The notes below the pieces were generated by a model. It made no database searches. It was given only the letters and a program-made list of their open reading frames with translations, and had not been told where the DNA came from. From Stenotrophomonas sp. 610A2 (GTDB lineage Bacteria; Pseudomonadota; Gammaproteobacteria; Xanthomonadales; Xanthomonadaceae), in NCBI RefSeq assembly GCF_030549615.1, contig NZ_CP130832.1, positions 1,922,001-1,986,000 of the forward strand: DNA of 64,000 bases, in the 5' to 3' direction. Made by a program: the position numbers and the translations under genes. Of the stretch, positions 49,394 to 60,037 are shown piece by piece (position 1 is the stretch's first letter; each line of letters opens with the position of its first letter).

Positions 49394-50340
49394 TGGGCAT
49401 CGATCAACGCCCCTTGGCCATCGCCCTGATGGGGCCGACCGCCTCGGGCAAGACCGCTGCGGCCATCGCCTTGGCCAAGGCCTATGACGGTGAGATCGTC
49501 AGCGTCGATTCGGCGCTGGTCTACCGTGGCCTGGAGATTGGTGCGGCCAAGCCGGACGCGGCCGAGCAGGACGGCATCCGCCATCACCTGCTGGATCTGC
49601 GCGACCCCTGGCAGACCTATTCGGCGGCCGAGTTTTCCGCTGACGCAACGGCGGCAGTGCGCGGCATCGTTGCGCGCGGCAAATTGCCGATACTGGCCGG
49701 CGGTACCGGTCTGTACTTCCGTGCCTTGCTGCAGGGACTGTCGCCGATGCCGGAGGCCGACCCGGCGATGCGCGCGCTTATTGCTGCCGAGGCCGAAGTT
49801 TGTGGCTGGCCGGCCCTGCATGCACAGCTGGCGGAGCTCGATCCGGTTGCCGCCGCACGCATCCATGCCACCGACCCGCAGCGTATCCAGCGGGCGCTGG
49901 AGGTTTACCGCCTGACCGGCAAACCGATCAGCTACTGGCAGGGCTTGCCCGGTATCGCGCGCTTGCCCGCGCGGGTGCTGAAACTGGTGCTGGCCCCGGC
50001 CGATCGCGCGGTGCTGCATCAGCGCATCGAGCGCCGTTTCGACCTGATGCTGGAGCGTGGCTTCCTGGATGAAGTGCGGGCGCTGCGGGCGTTGCCGCAG
50101 ATGGCGGCCGTGGTCGCGCCCCTGGACCTGCCGGCGGTGCGGGCGGTGGGTTATCGACAGGCCTGGCAGTTCCTCGATGGACAGGGCACGGCCGCCGAGT
50201 TCCGTGACAAGGGCGTATTTGCCACCCGCCAGCTGGCCAAACGGCAGATCACCTGGCTGCGCGGCGAGCTGGATGCGCGCTGGTTTGACCCGGTTCGGGA
50301 CATGTCTGGTGTGCAGAACGCGGTTTCCCGCTTTCTGTAA
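49393..50340 (+). CDS. miaA: tRNA dimethylallyltransferase
   Basis: MiaA (315 residues) prenylates A37 of tRNAs that read UNN codons. The P-loop [15 protein letters not shown] is at about residues 13-27; [16 protein letters not shown] and [22 protein letters not shown] are family signatures. The start is the ATG at 49393, sharing its A with the folP TGA. The miaA-hfq-hflX order is conserved. Confidence 0.96.
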   Translation: MGIDQRPLAIALMGPTASGKTAAAIALAKAYDGEIVSVDSALVYRGLEIGAAKPDAAEQDGIRHHLLDLRDPWQTYSAAEFSADATAAVRGIVARGKLPILAGGTGLYFRALLQGLSPMPEADPAMRALIAAEAEVCGWPALHAQLAELDPVAAARIHATDPQRIQRALEVYRLTGKPISYWQGLPGIARLPARVLKLVLAPADRAVLHQRIERRFDLMLERGFLDEVRALRALPQMAAVVAPLDLPAVRAVGYRQAWQFLDGQGTAAEFRDKGVFATRQLAKRQITWLRGELDARWFDPVRDMSGVQNAVSRFL

Positions 50341-50437
50341 GGCTGAGCGCCCGCCGGGCGGTGTACCATCAGGTTCCGGACGGGCAGGGGACGCCGCCAT
50401 CGGTCCGGTCCATAAAAACAATAACGAGGAGTAGACG

Positions 50438-50725
50438 ATGTCCAAGGGGCAGTCTTTGCAGGATCCGTTTCTGAATGCGTTGCGCCGTGAGCGCGTGCCG
50501 GTTTCGGTCTACCTGGTAAATGGCATCAAATTGCAGGGCACGATTGAGTCGTTTGACCAGTTCGTGGTGCTCCTGCGCAATACCGTCAGCCAGATGGTCT
50601 ACAAGCACGCCATTTCCACCGTGGTGCCGGCGCGCAACGTGCGCGTGGGGCCGGGTGGTGGCTATGTGCAATCGGGTGACGGAAGTCAGGCAGCTGATGA
50701 CGAAATTGACAACGACAACGAATAA
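50438..50725 (+). CDS. hfq: RNA chaperone Hfq
   Basis: Hfq (95 residues) forms hexamers that pair small RNAs with mRNAs. The Sm1 motif ([29 protein letters not shown]) and Sm2 ([14 protein letters not shown]) are complete; a short acidic C-terminal tail follows. GAGGAG lies just upstream of the ATG. It is 97 bp after miaA and 14 bp before hflX, the usual cluster. Confidence 0.97.
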   Translation: MSKGQSLQDPFLNALRRERVPVSVYLVNGIKLQGTIESFDQFVVLLRNTVSQMVYKHAISTVVPARNVRVGPGGGYVQSGDGSQAADDEIDNDNE

Positions 50726-50739
50726 GCAGGTGGCGGCGC

Positions 50740-52050
50740 ATGTTTGACCGCTCTAAAAAGGGCGAACATGCGCTGTTGATCCAGCCGCATGTTGGCCGGC
50801 TGGAAGAAGATGTAGTGGAGGAGTTCACCGATCTGGCGCGCTCGGCCGGGGCAAGCATTGCCGCGACCATCAGTGCGCGCATGGATAGGCCCAATCCTTC
50901 CACCCTGATCGGCAGCGGCAAGCTGGAAGAAGTGAAGGCCGCCGCCGACGCAACCGGCGCCGATCTGGTGCTGGTCAACCATCAACTCAGCCCGGTACAG
51001 GAGCGCAACCTTGAGCGCTACCTGGAGCGCCGAGTGATCGACCGCACCGGTCTGATCCTGGACATCTTTGCCCAGCGTGCGCACAGCCACGAGGGCAAGC
51101 TGCAGGTTGAGCTTGCCCAGTTGCGGCATATGGCCACGCGCCTGGTCCGCGGCTGGACCCACCTTGAGCGTCAGCGTGGTGGTTCCATCGGCCTGCGCGG
51201 CCCGGGTGAAACACAGCTGGAAACCGACCGCCGTCTGCTGCAGAAGCGGGTGGAGCAGCTGCAGAAGCGGCTGGAGAAGGTCGAGGTGCAACGCACCCAG
51301 ATGCGTCGCGCGCGCGTGCGCAGCGAAATGCCGCGCATCGCGCTGGTCGGCTATACCAATGCCGGCAAGTCCACCTTGTTCAATGCCTTGACCGGCGCCG
51401 GTGCCTACGCCGCAGACCTGCTGTTTGCGACGCTGGACCCCACCGTTCGACGCATCAACCTGCCGGGCGGCAACGCGATGTTGGCCGACACCGTCGGCTT
51501 CGTGCGCAACCTGCCGCACGATCTGGTGGCAGCGTTCCGCTCGACCCTGTCCGAGGCGCGTGAGGCGGATTTCCTGCTGCATCTTGTCGATGCCGCCGAT
51601 CCGCTGCGCGAAGAGCGCATTGCCCAGGTCGACGAAGTATTGGAAGCCGTAGGCGCGGGTGATCTGCCGCAGCTGCTGGTGTTCAACAAGATCGACCGCA
51701 TCGAAGGCGCGGAAGTGCGTCACGATGCACAGGATGGCGTTCCGGATGAATCGCGCCGCGAGCGTGTCTGGGTTTCGGCACGCGATGGCCGCGGGCTGGA
51801 ACTGCTGCAATCGGTGCTGGGCAAGCGTTTGGGTCTGCAGCATGTCACCGGCCAGGTTCGCCTGCCGCCAAGTGCTGGCCGCCTGCGTGCACGTCTGCAC
51901 CAGTTGGAAGTCATCCGCAGCGAGCAGGCCGATGAAGAGGGCTGGTTGATCGAGGTCGACATCCCGATTGCCGAAGCCGAGAAGCTGGCGGCAAGCGAGG
52001 ATGGCGCGGTGATCCGACCGCTGCTGCCGGAAAAATTGCCCGAATGGTGA
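50740..52050 (+). CDS. hflX: Ribosome-rescue GTPase HflX
   Basis: HflX (436 residues) splits stalled or heat-damaged ribosomes. The N-terminal glycine-rich HflX domain (about 1-190) precedes the G domain with G1 GYTNAGKST (about 205), DxxG in DTVGFVR, and NKID (about 310). The C-terminal part is about 80 residues longer than the bare GTPase core, within the family range. Confidence 0.95.
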   Translation: MFDRSKKGEHALLIQPHVGRLEEDVVEEFTDLARSAGASIAATISARMDRPNPSTLIGSGKLEEVKAAADATGADLVLVNHQLSPVQERNLERYLERRVIDRTGLILDIFAQRAHSHEGKLQVELAQLRHMATRLVRGWTHLERQRGGSIGLRGPGETQLETDRRLLQKRVEQLQKRLEKVEVQRTQMRRARVRSEMPRIALVGYTNAGKSTLFNALTGAGAYAADLLFATLDPTVRRINLPGGNAMLADTVGFVRNLPHDLVAAFRSTLSEAREADFLLHLVDAADPLREERIAQVDEVLEAVGAGDLPQLLVFNKIDRIEGAEVRHDAQDGVPDESRRERVWVSARDGRGLELLQSVLGKRLGLQHVTGQVRLPPSAGRLRARLHQLEVIRSEQADEEGWLIEVDIPIAEAEKLAASEDGAVIRPLLPEKLPEW

Positions 52051-52062
52051 TTCGGGCGGAAA

Positions 52063-52096
52063 GAGACAGCCGGCCTCGTGCCGGCTGTCTTGTTTT
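52063..52096 (+). terminator. Intrinsic terminator after hflX
   Basis: A perfect stem AGACAGCCGGC / GCCGGCTGTCT, then TGTTTTG. Confidence 0.88.
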
Positions 52097-52194
52097 GTAG
52101 GAGCGGCGTAAGCCGCGAAGCAGGGGTTCCCGAAGCTGGTAGCACTCGTGTAATCCGATGGTGTGTCGACTTCGCGGCTTGCGCCGCTCCTATA
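52097..52194. repeat. Inverted pair of GTAGGAGCGGC palindromes
   Basis: GTAGGAGCGGCGTAAGCCGC at 52097 and an inverted copy ending CTCCTAT at 52193, about 50 bp apart; the same doublet layout as at 31670. Confidence 0.85.
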
Positions 52195-52258
52195 ACTCCC
52201 ACACGGGCGTCATCTGCGGTAAAACGTAAGGGTTCTCCGCCCAGCCCCCTTTACCGTA

Positions 52259-52753
52259 ATGTCCAATCCAACCGATGCCGATCTCAATGCCCTGGCTGCC
52301 GCACTCGGCGAACGCCTGCAGCAGGCCTCACTGCAGTTGGTAACCGCGGAAAGCTGCAGCGGCGGCTGGATTGCCAAAAGCATGACCGACATCGCCGGTT
52401 CCTCGGCGTTCTTCGACTGCGGCATGGTGGTCTACAGCTACGAAGCCAAACAGCGACTGCTCGGCGTCCGCGCGCAGACCTTGGAGCAGTTCGGTGCGGT
52501 CAGCCGCGAGACCGTGCTGGAAATGGTGGCCGGTGCACTGATCAACTCCGGCGCTGGCATCGCCGTGGCGGTGACCGGCATTGCCGGCCCTGGCGGCGGC
52601 AGCCCGGACAAGCCGGTCGGCAGCGTCTGGATCGGCTGGAAGCGGCGTGGCGGCTATGCGCGCGCGCAGCTGTTCCAGTTCGATGGCGACCGTGATGCGG
52701 TACGCAGGCAAACCGTGGACGCCGCATTGCGCGGCATTGGCGAACATCTATGA
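52259..52753 (+). CDS. pncC: Nicotinamide-nucleotide amidohydrolase (CinA C-terminal family)
   Basis: PncC (164 residues) deamidates NMN to NaMN for NAD recycling. The single CinA C-terminal domain shows ESCSGGWIAKSMTDIAGSS, FDCGMVVYSYEAKQ, and AVTGIAGPGGGSPDKPVG. Stand-alone and of normal length. It lies upstream of lexA-recA; in several bacteria a cinA/pncC gene precedes recA. Confidence 0.93.
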   Translation: MSNPTDADLNALAAALGERLQQASLQLVTAESCSGGWIAKSMTDIAGSSAFFDCGMVVYSYEAKQRLLGVRAQTLEQFGAVSRETVLEMVAGALINSGAGIAVAVTGIAGPGGGSPDKPVGSVWIGWKRRGGYARAQLFQFDGDRDAVRRQTVDAALRGIGEHL

Positions 52754-52788
52754 CATGCTGGCCCGACCAGCAACCGGGATAGGTCGCG

Positions 52789-54468
52789 ATGTGGGAAACA
52801 CTGGGCACGGTCCGTGATCTGGGCCGCTTGCAGGAAATAGCCGCAGTTCTGATCCGCTATGGTTTCGGCGACGTAGTGCGCCGGACCGGGCTGGCCTCGG
52901 TGCTGGAGCGGGCAGGCCGACTGGTGCGCTGGAACGACAGCCAGCAGATGTTGCGGATGACCGCGCCGGTGCGCGTACGCAGCGCGATGCAGGAACTGGG
53001 GCCGACCTTCGTCAAGCTTGGCCAGGTACTGGCCACCCGCGTGGACCTGTTGCCGCCGGAGTGGATCGCCGAGCTGTCCGAGCTGCAGAACGCGGTGCCT
53101 GCATTGCCTTATGCCGCCATCCGCGAGCAGCTGGAGGCCGACCTGGGCGCGCCGCCAGCGCAGGTTTTCGCCTTCCTTGATGAAACTCCGATGGCTGCCG
53201 CTTCGTTGGCGCAGGCGCACCGCGCGCGTCTGCACGATGGCCGCGAGGTGGTGCTGAAAATACGCAGGTCTGGCATCCGCGATGTGGTTGAAGCGGATCT
53301 TCGCCTGCTGGCACGGCTGGCCGAAATCGTCGAGGCTCGCCTGCCGGATCTGCGCCGCTACCGGCCAGCGGAAGTGGTGCAGCAATTCACCGTGTCGCTG
53401 CGCAGCGAGATGGATTTCGCCGCCGAGTGCCGCAATTCCGAGCGCATCGCGCGCAACTTCGATGGTCGCGACGACATCCTGATTCCTGCCGTGCATTGGC
53501 AGTGGACCTGCGAAAGCCTCAATGTGCAGGACTTCGTTGATGGCATCCCTGGGCGCAAGTTGGATGCAGTCGACGACGCTGGCCTGGACCGCGCGGCGCT
53601 GGCCCGGCGCGGCGCCGAGATCGTGCTGAAAATGGTGCTGGAAGATGGCTATTTCCATGCCGACCCGCATCCAGGAAACATCTTCTATATGCGCGATGGG
53701 CGCATTGGCGTGATCGATTTCGGTATGGTCGGTGCGCTGTCCGAGTCGCGCCGTTTCCAGGTCGCGCAGCTGCTGCACGGTTTGGTCGAGCAGGAGCCGC
53801 AAGCTGTCGCCGATGTGTTGCTGGACTGGGCCGGAGGCGTGGAGGTCGACGAAGCTCGCCTGCAGCAGGACATCAGCCAGTTCGTCGATCAATACCGTGG
53901 TGTGCCGCTGAAAGACCTGCGCATTGGTCTGATGCTCGGTGATATCACCCAGCTGCTGCGCAGCTACAGCCTGACCTTGCCGGCCGATCTGGCATTGATG
54001 ATCAAGGCCTTCCTCACTCTGGAGGGCATGGGGCGACAGCTGGACCCCGACTTCGATATGGCCAGTGCCGCGCGTCCGTTCCTGGAACAGGTGGTGCTGC
54101 AACGCTATGCGCCCAAGGCGCTGCTCAAGCGCGGCCGCCGCAGCCTGTTGGGAATGTTGGATTTCGCCGGGGAATTGCCGCGTGATCTGCGTCGGCTGGT
54201 GCAGGCGGCGCGGCGCGGGCAGTTGAAGCTGCGGGTGGAAACCACCGCCTTGCAGGGCTTCGGTGACCAGGTCAACCGCGCTGCCAACCGTCTGGTTGTC
54301 GGTGTCATTACCGCGGCCTTGATCATTGGCTCCTCGATCGTGATGCACAGCGTGGGCGGCCTTTCCAGCCGCTGGTTCTTGGCGCTGGGGCTGTGCGGCT
54401 TCGTTGGCGCAGGCATCTGCGGGGTGTGGATCCTGTTCTCGATCCTGCGCAGCGGGCGCCATCACTGA
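52789..54468 (+). CDS. ABC1/UbiB/AarF-family atypical kinase
   Basis: A 559-residue protein of the UbiB group that supports coenzyme Q lipid metabolism: KxGQ motif in FVKLGQVLATRVDLLPPEW (about residues 75-93), an A-rich loop AAASLAQAHRARL, the catalytic DPHPGN (about 290) and DFG in VIDFGMVG. Two membrane helices close the C-terminus. The genuine ubiB usually sits in a ubiE-ubiB operon, so this copy near lexA may be a paralogue; I give no symbol for that reason. Confidence 0.85.
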   Translation: MWETLGTVRDLGRLQEIAAVLIRYGFGDVVRRTGLASVLERAGRLVRWNDSQQMLRMTAPVRVRSAMQELGPTFVKLGQVLATRVDLLPPEWIAELSELQNAVPALPYAAIREQLEADLGAPPAQVFAFLDETPMAAASLAQAHRARLHDGREVVLKIRRSGIRDVVEADLRLLARLAEIVEARLPDLRRYRPAEVVQQFTVSLRSEMDFAAECRNSERIARNFDGRDDILIPAVHWQWTCESLNVQDFVDGIPGRKLDAVDDAGLDRAALARRGAEIVLKMVLEDGYFHADPHPGNIFYMRDGRIGVIDFGMVGALSESRRFQVAQLLHGLVEQEPQAVADVLLDWAGGVEVDEARLQQDISQFVDQYRGVPLKDLRIGLMLGDITQLLRSYSLTLPADLALMIKAFLTLEGMGRQLDPDFDMASAARPFLEQVVLQRYAPKALLKRGRRSLLGMLDFAGELPRDLRRLVQAARRGQLKLRVETTALQGFGDQVNRAANRLVVGVITAALIIGSSIVMHSVGGLSSRWFLALGLCGFVGAGICGVWILFSILRSGRHH

Positions 54469-54498
54469 TCTTCGCCGAGGGGCTTGCAGATCTTTTTG

Positions 54499-54517
54499 TT
54501 AGTAGTAATACTACTAA
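54499..54517 (+). promoter_or_regulatory. LexA operator (xanthomonad type)
   Basis: TTAGTAGTAATACTACTAA, a perfect 19-bp palindrome and the LexA box known from xanthomonads (TTAG-N6-TACTA). It ends 2 bp before the lexA ATG, so repression would block transcription start; this also leaves little room for a ribosome-binding site. Confidence 0.93.
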
Positions 54518-54519
54518 CC

Positions 54520-55173
54520 ATGAACCTCACCGACACCCAGCAGGCCATCCTCGACTTGATCGCTGAGCGCATCGAGGCCGAGGGCATGCCGCCATCGCAG
54601 ACCGAGATCGCCCGCGCCTTTGGTTTCAAGGGTGTGCGCTCGGCCCAATACCACCTGGATGCATTGGAGGCGGCCGGCGCCATCGAGCGCGTCCCCGGCC
54701 GTGCACGCGGCATCCGCCTGGTACGCCAGGAAGGCGAGGGCGATGCGGAGCCGGAGTCGCAGCTGCCTGCGCAGGCAGCCAATGACGATGTGCTGCGCCT
54801 GCCGATCCTGGGCCGGGTTGCTGCCGGTCTGCCGATTGGCGCCGACATCGGCTCGGACGACTACGTGGTGCTGGACAAGGTGTTCTTCTCGCCGGCACCG
54901 GACTACCTGCTGAAAGTGCAAGGCGATTCGATGATCGACGAAGGCATTTTCAATGGCGACCTGATTGGCGTGCACCGCACCCGCGATGCAACCTCCGGGC
55001 AGATCGTGGTCGCGCGTATCGACGACGAAATCACGGTCAAGCTGCTGAAGATCGCCAAGGACCGGATCCGCCTGCTGCCGCGCAATCCCGACTACGCGCC
55101 GATCGAAGTCCTGCCCGACCAGGATTTCTCCATCGAAGGGTTGTATTGCGGCCTGCTCAGACCAAATCGCTGA
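54520..55173 (+). CDS. lexA: SOS repressor LexA
   Basis: LexA (217 residues): N-terminal winged helix (TDTQQAILDLIAERIEAEGMPPSQTEIARAFGFKG), self-cleavage at Ala102-Gly103 in RVAAGLP, and the Ser137/Lys174 dyad (QGDSMID, ITVKLLK). RecA filaments trigger cleavage and derepress SOS genes. The longer open frame upstream reads through the operator, so ATG 54520 is the start. The family order lexA-recA-recX is intact. Confidence 0.97.
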   Translation: MNLTDTQQAILDLIAERIEAEGMPPSQTEIARAFGFKGVRSAQYHLDALEAAGAIERVPGRARGIRLVRQEGEGDAEPESQLPAQAANDDVLRLPILGRVAAGLPIGADIGSDDYVVLDKVFFSPAPDYLLKVQGDSMIDEGIFNGDLIGVHRTRDATSGQIVVARIDDEITVKLLKIAKDRIRLLPRNPDYAPIEVLPDQDFSIEGLYCGLLRPNR

Positions 55174-55405
55174 AACCGGCCGGTTTGAGGCTCGCAGAAT
55201 TGAAACCAACTGAGCCCGAATCTGCGCATTTCGCAGCCGCAACTGACTGTTTTCCTTACGTAGGGCGGGTGTTTGGGCTGCTGTCGGTATCCTTGTCGGC
55301 CAAATAATTTTGTCGTCTCGGTTGCAGTCTCAGCCTGTGCGATACGACACCCCTACAGTGGACCCCATGACGAAATCAACGAAATCAACCCCGAGGACGA
55401 ACACG

Positions 55406-56443
55406 ATGGACGAGAACAAGAAGCGCGCACTTACCGCCGCACTGAGTCAGATCGAAAAGCAGTTCGGCAAAGGCTCGGTGATGCGTATGGGCGACCGCGT
55501 TGTCGAGCCCGTCGAGATCATCCCCACGGGCTCGTTGATGCTGGACATCGCGCTTGGCATCGGCGGCCTGCCCAAGGGCCGTGTGGTCGAGATCTACGGC
55601 CCGGAATCCTCGGGCAAGACCACGCTGACCCTGCAGGCCATTGCCGAATGCCAGAAGCTGGGCGGCACCGCTGCCTTCATTGACGCCGAGCACGCACTGG
55701 ACCCGATCTACGCCGCCAAGCTGGGCGTCAATGTCGACGACCTGCTGCTGTCGCAGCCGGACACCGGCGAGCAGGCGCTGGAAATCGCCGACATGCTGGT
55801 GCGTTCTGGCTCGGTCGACATCGTGGTGGTCGACTCGGTCGCCGCGCTGACCCCGCGGGCTGAAATCGAAGGCGAAATGGGCGACCAGCTGCCGGGCCTG
55901 CAGGCCCGCCTGATGAGCCAGGCGCTGCGCAAGCTGACCGGCAACATCAAGCGCTCCAATACGCTGGTCATCTTCATCAACCAGCTGCGCATGAAGATCG
56001 GTGTGATGATGCCGGGCCAGAGCCCGGAAACCACCACCGGTGGCAACGCACTGAAGTTCTATGCCTCGGTGCGCCTGGACATCCGCCGTATCGGTGCGAT
56101 CAAGAAGGGCGACGAGATCATCGGCAACCAGACCAAGATCAAGGTGGTCAAGAACAAGCTGGCGCCTCCGTTCAAACAGGTCATCACCGAAATCCTCTAT
56201 GGCGAAGGCATCTCCCGCGAAGGCGAGCTGATCGACATGGGCGTGGATGCCAAGCTGGTTGACAAGGCCGGTGCCTGGTACAGCTACGGTGAAGAGCGCA
56301 TTGGCCAGGGCAAGGACAACGCCCGCGGCTATCTGCGTGACAACCCGCAGGTTGCAGCTCGCCTCGAGGCCGAGTTGCGCGAGAAATTCCAGCCCACCGA
56401 AGCGGCGCGCGAAGAAGGCGACGACGAAGACGGCGAGGAGTGA
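55406..56443 (+). CDS. recA: Recombinase RecA
   Basis: RecA (345 residues) drives strand exchange and LexA cleavage. Walker [15 protein letters not shown] starts at about residue 65; [19 protein letters not shown] and the L2 region [31 protein letters not shown] follow, with an acidic tail ([10 protein letters not shown]). ATG 55406 ([19 protein letters not shown]) is the conserved start, after GAGGACGA. I see no TTAG-N6-TACTA operator in the 230 bp upstream. Confidence 0.97.
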   Translation: MDENKKRALTAALSQIEKQFGKGSVMRMGDRVVEPVEIIPTGSLMLDIALGIGGLPKGRVVEIYGPESSGKTTLTLQAIAECQKLGGTAAFIDAEHALDPIYAAKLGVNVDDLLLSQPDTGEQALEIADMLVRSGSVDIVVVDSVAALTPRAEIEGEMGDQLPGLQARLMSQALRKLTGNIKRSNTLVIFINQLRMKIGVMMPGQSPETTTGGNALKFYASVRLDIRRIGAIKKGDEIIGNQTKIKVVKNKLAPPFKQVITEILYGEGISREGELIDMGVDAKLVDKAGAWYSYGEERIGQGKDNARGYLRDNPQVAARLEAELREKFQPTEAAREEGDDEDGEE

Positions 56444-56446
56444 TTT

Positions 56447-56500
56447 TCCCGCGGGAGCGGCGGCGCATCGTCAGTGACGTCGTCCGCTCCTGCGGCATTT
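56447..56500 (+). terminator. Hairpin between recA and recX
   Basis: CCGCGGGAGCGG and CCGCTCCTGCGG form a long imperfect stem around ~25 nt, then CATTTTG. A leaky terminator between recA and recX is known from other bacteria; the T-run here is short. It also resembles a worn GTAGGAGCGG palindrome. Confidence 0.5.
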
Positions 56501-56588
56501 TGTCCATGAAGACCCCACGCCAGGGATGGGGCGGGGTTGGGTGTTGCCGGGTTCTGGCGTGGCGGAATTGAGCCGGCCGGAGTTGAGC

Positions 56589-56633
56589 TTGGCCGAGCCA
56601 AGCCTGGCGGAACCAAGCCTGGCGGAACCAAGC
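56589..56633 (+). repeat. 15-bp tandem repeat, three units, before recX
   Basis: CTGGCGGAACCAAGC twice (56604, 56619), preceded by the diverged TTGGCCGAGCCAAGC (56589). The length is a multiple of three and the frame is open into recX, where it would read SLAEPS repeats. Confidence 0.8.
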
Positions 56634-56645
56634 GGTGGTGTTCTG

Positions 56646-57137
56646 ATGACCGAGATCGACGATCAGCCTGAGGGCAAAGCCAAGCGTGGCCGGCAGCAGA
56701 CGCCGTTGCAGCGCGCACTCGGCCTGCTGGTCAGGCGCGAGCATTCGCGCAAGGAGCTTGGCCGCAAGCTCAAATCACGCGGCGTGGACCCTGATGCGGT
56801 CGATGCGGCGGTAGCCAAGCTGGCCGAAGATGGCTGGCAGGACGACACCCGTTTTGCCCAGTCGCTGGTCCGCAACCGCGCAGGTAGCGGCTATGGGCCG
56901 CTGCATATCCGCGCGGAACTAGGCACCCATGGGCTGGACAGCGAGCAGATCGAGGCCGCCATGGCCTCGTTTGAAGGCGATTGGACTGAAAACGCGCGCG
57001 AGCTGGTGTGCCGCCGTTTTGGTGCCAGTGGCCCGGAAGATCTGCCGCAACGGCGCAAAGCCGCGGATCTATTGGCCCGGCGTGGCTTTGACGGCAACTG
57101 TATCCGCCAAGCCAGCCGCTACGATCCAGAGGACTGA
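56646..57137 (+). CDS. recX: RecA regulator RecX
   Basis: RecX (163 residues from ATG 56646) inhibits RecA filaments. Typical three-helix repeats are seen: [53 protein letters not shown], and [22 protein letters not shown]. The frame is open upstream to an ATG at 56526 across a 15-bp tandem repeat; the shorter form fits other RecX proteins, but neither start has a clear ribosome-binding site. Confidence 0.92.
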   Translation: MTEIDDQPEGKAKRGRQQTPLQRALGLLVRREHSRKELGRKLKSRGVDPDAVDAAVAKLAEDGWQDDTRFAQSLVRNRAGSGYGPLHIRAELGTHGLDSEQIEAAMASFEGDWTENARELVCRRFGASGPEDLPQRRKAADLLARRGFDGNCIRQASRYDPED

Positions 57138-57246
57138 ACAGGACTGCGCGGGCTGGGCCTGATACCCTTTCAGGGTTTCGGTTGTCCCGAATTCCCGCGC
57201 CCGCAAGGGCTGCCGGGACCCGCTTGCCAGCTTACCGCCAGTCCCC

Positions 57247-59898
57247 ATGAATACACCTGCCAAATTTACGACCTCCCAGATCCGCGCTGACTTCCTCGAA
57301 TTCTTCAAGGGCAAAGGCCACACCATCGTGCCGTCGGCACCCTTGGTGCCGGGCAACGACCCGACCCTGCTGTTCACCAATTCCGGCATGGTGCAGTTCA
57401 AGGACGTGTTCCTTGGCGCGGAAAAACGCAGCTATGTGCGCGCGGCCGACGTCCAGCGCTGCCTGCGTGCCGGTGGCAAGCACAACGATCTGGACCAGGT
57501 TGGTTACACCGCCCGCCACCACACCTTCTTCGAAATGCTGGGCAACTGGTCGTTCGGCGATTACTTCAAGAAGGATGCCATTGCCTGGGCATGGGAGCTG
57601 CTGACCCAGGTCTGGAAGCTGCCGGCCGACCGCCTGCTGGTCACCGTTTACCAGACCGATGACGAGGCCTACGCGCTGTGGCGCGACATGATCGGCATCC
57701 CGGAATCGCGCATCGTGCGCATCGGTGACAACAAGGGTGCGCCGTTCGCGTCGGACAATTTCTGGCAAATGGCCGATACCGGCCCCTGCGGTCCCTGCAC
57801 CGAGATCTTCTATGACCACGGCGACCACATCGCCGGTGGTCCGCCGGGTTCGCCGGATGAAGATGGCGACCGCTTCATCGAAATCTGGAACCTGGTGTTC
57901 ATGCAGTTCGATCGCCAGCCCGATGGTTCGCTGCAGCCGCTGCCGGCACCGTGCGTGGATACCGGCATGGGCCTGGAGCGCCTGGCGGCAATCCTGCAGC
58001 ACGTGCACACCAACTACGAGATCGACCTGTTCCAGGCGCTGATCCGCAAGGCCTCCGAGCTGACCGGCATGGCTGACCTGGAGAACAAGTCGCTGCGCGT
58101 GATCGCCGATCACATCCGCGCCTGCTCGTTCCTGATTGTCGATGGCGTGCTGCCGTCCAACGAAGGCCGCGGTTACGTCCTGCGCCGCATCATCCGTCGC
58201 GCCCTGCGCCATGGCTGGATGCTGGGCGTGCGCCAGCCGTTCTTCAACAAGCTGGTGCCGACCCTGATCGAGCAGATGGGCGAGGCCTACCCGGAACTGC
58301 CGGCGCAGGCCGATACCGTCGTGCGCGCACTGCTGGCCGAAGAAGAGCGTTTCGCTGAAACCCTCGATTCGGGCATGAAGATTTTCGATGACGTCGCGGC
58401 CAAGGTCAGCGATGGCGTCATTCCGGGCGTCGACGCGTTCCGTCTGTATGACACCTACGGCTTCCCGGTCGACCTGACCGCCGACATCGCCCGCGAACGC
58501 GGCATGACGGTGGACATGGCCGGCTTTGATGCCTCGATGGAACACCAGCGCGAAACCGCGCGTGCGGCCGGCAAGTTCGGTGGCGGCGTGACGCTCTCCG
58601 CTGAGCTCGTTGCCAGCCTCAGCCCGACCGTGTTCCTCGGCTACGACCGCTTGCAGGCTGATGGTCTGAAGGTTGTCGCGTTGATCAAGGATGGTCGTTC
58701 GGTCGATGCCGTGCAGGCGGGCGATGAGGTCATCGTGTTCACCGCGCAGACCCCGTTCTACGCCGAGTCCGGTGGCCAGGTCGGTGATACCGGTGTGCTG
58801 TCGGCCAACGGTATCAAGCTGGCAGTGAGCGACACGCAGAAGTTCGCTGGCCAGTTCCACGGCCATGTCGGCAAGCTGGAGCAGGGCGCCCTGAAGGTTG
58901 GCGACGAGCTGGCCGGTGCGGTCGATGCCGCGCGCCGCAGCGCCACCATCCTCAACCACTCCGCCACCCACCTGCTGCACGCCGCCCTGCGCGAAGTGCT
59001 GGGCACCCACGTGCAGCAGAAGGGCTCGCTGGTGGCGCCGGATCGTCTGCGCTTCGACTTCTCGCACTTCCAGTCGATTAGCGCTGAAGAGCTGGCGGTC
59101 ATCGAGCGCAAGGTCAACGAGCAGGTGCGTGCCAACAACGCTGCCGAAGTACACAACATGGGCATGCAGGAAGCGCTGGATTTCGGTGCGATGGCACTGT
59201 TCGGCGAGAAGTACGGCGAGAACGTGCGCGTGCTGAAGATGGGCGAGTACTCCACCGAGCTATGTGGTGGTACCCACGTGTCGCGTACCGGCGACATCGG
59301 CCTGTTCAAGATCACTTCCGAGGGCGGCGTGTCCTCGGGCGTACGTCGCATCGAGGCTGTGACCGGGCAGGGCGCGCTGGACTATGTGGCCGACGAAGAG
59401 GCTCGCCTGCACGAAGCGGCGCAGCTGCTCGGCGGCAGCGCCGGCGACGTGGTCGACAAGATCCGCCAGCTCGGTGAACGCCAGAAGAAGCTGGAGCGCG
59501 AGCTGGAAGCCCTGAAGGCCAAGGTTGCCTCCGGTGCTACTGCAGACCTCGGCAGCTCGGCGGTCGACGTGGCCGGCGTGAAGGTGCTGGCAGTGCGCCT
59601 TGAAGGCTTTGATGCCAAGGCGCTGCGCGATGCGATGGATCGCCTGAAGCAGCAGCTGGGCGACGCCATCATCGTGCTGGCAGGCGTGCAGGACGGCAAG
59701 GCGGCACTGGTTGCCGGCGTCAATGGCGCCGCGCTGGGCAAGGTGAAGGCGGGCGAGCTGTTGGCGCACGTCGCGGCCCAGATCGGCGGCAAGGGCGGCG
59801 GTCGTCCGGACATGGCCCAGGGTGGCGGTGAAGACGGTCCCAAGCTTGTGGAGGCCCTTGAGGGCGTCCTGGCCTGGGTCAAGCCACATCTGGCCTGA
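57247..59898 (+). CDS. alaS: Alanyl-tRNA synthetase
   Basis: AlaRS (883 residues): the class II aminoacylation domain ([30 protein letters not shown] at the start), the editing domain with zinc-type HxxxH in [12 protein letters not shown] (about residue 570) and CGGTH (about 672), then the C-Ala oligomerisation domain. The recX-alaS-csrA order is typical of gammaproteobacteria. The length is complete. Confidence 0.97.
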   Translation: MNTPAKFTTSQIRADFLEFFKGKGHTIVPSAPLVPGNDPTLLFTNSGMVQFKDVFLGAEKRSYVRAADVQRCLRAGGKHNDLDQVGYTARHHTFFEMLGNWSFGDYFKKDAIAWAWELLTQVWKLPADRLLVTVYQTDDEAYALWRDMIGIPESRIVRIGDNKGAPFASDNFWQMADTGPCGPCTEIFYDHGDHIAGGPPGSPDEDGDRFIEIWNLVFMQFDRQPDGSLQPLPAPCVDTGMGLERLAAILQHVHTNYEIDLFQALIRKASELTGMADLENKSLRVIADHIRACSFLIVDGVLPSNEGRGYVLRRIIRRALRHGWMLGVRQPFFNKLVPTLIEQMGEAYPELPAQADTVVRALLAEEERFAETLDSGMKIFDDVAAKVSDGVIPGVDAFRLYDTYGFPVDLTADIARERGMTVDMAGFDASMEHQRETARAAGKFGGGVTLSAELVASLSPTVFLGYDRLQADGLKVVALIKDGRSVDAVQAGDEVIVFTAQTPFYAESGGQVGDTGVLSANGIKLAVSDTQKFAGQFHGHVGKLEQGALKVGDELAGAVDAARRSATILNHSATHLLHAALREVLGTHVQQKGSLVAPDRLRFDFSHFQSISAEELAVIERKVNEQVRANNAAEVHNMGMQEALDFGAMALFGEKYGENVRVLKMGEYSTELCGGTHVSRTGDIGLFKITSEGGVSSGVRRIEAVTGQGALDYVADEEARLHEAAQLLGGSAGDVVDKIRQLGERQKKLERELEALKAKVASGATADLGSSAVDVAGVKVLAVRLEGFDAKALRDAMDRLKQQLGDAIIVLAGVQDGKAALVAGVNGAALGKVKAGELLAHVAAQIGGKGGGRPDMAQGGGEDGPKLVEALEGVLAWVKPHLA

Positions 59899-59999
59899 AT
59901 GTGACAAGTCACGCATCTTGAAGGTGTTTGCGCCCTGACGGTAACATTGGGAGTCTTTTCCCCTTTGTCGTGGGGCGCATAGCTCGAAGCGCGCCAATG

Positions 60000-60018
60000 C
60001 CGGTGGGAAACCCACCGG
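60000..60018 (+). promoter_or_regulatory. Hairpin in the csrA leader
   Basis: An 8-bp perfect stem CCGGTGGG / CCCACCGG with an AAA loop, ending 5 bp before the Shine-Dalgarno GGAG (60024-60027). GGA triplets, the core of CsrA sites, occur both in the hairpin and in the ribosome-binding site. Confidence 0.55.
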
Positions 60019-60037
60019 TTCCATGGAGATTTACACA

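Noticed and set aside
55310..55405. An N-terminal extension of RecA by 32 codons (ATG at 55310 or 55367)
   Set aside because: RecA proteins of the family start at MDENKKRAL, and a ribosome-binding site lies directly before that ATG.
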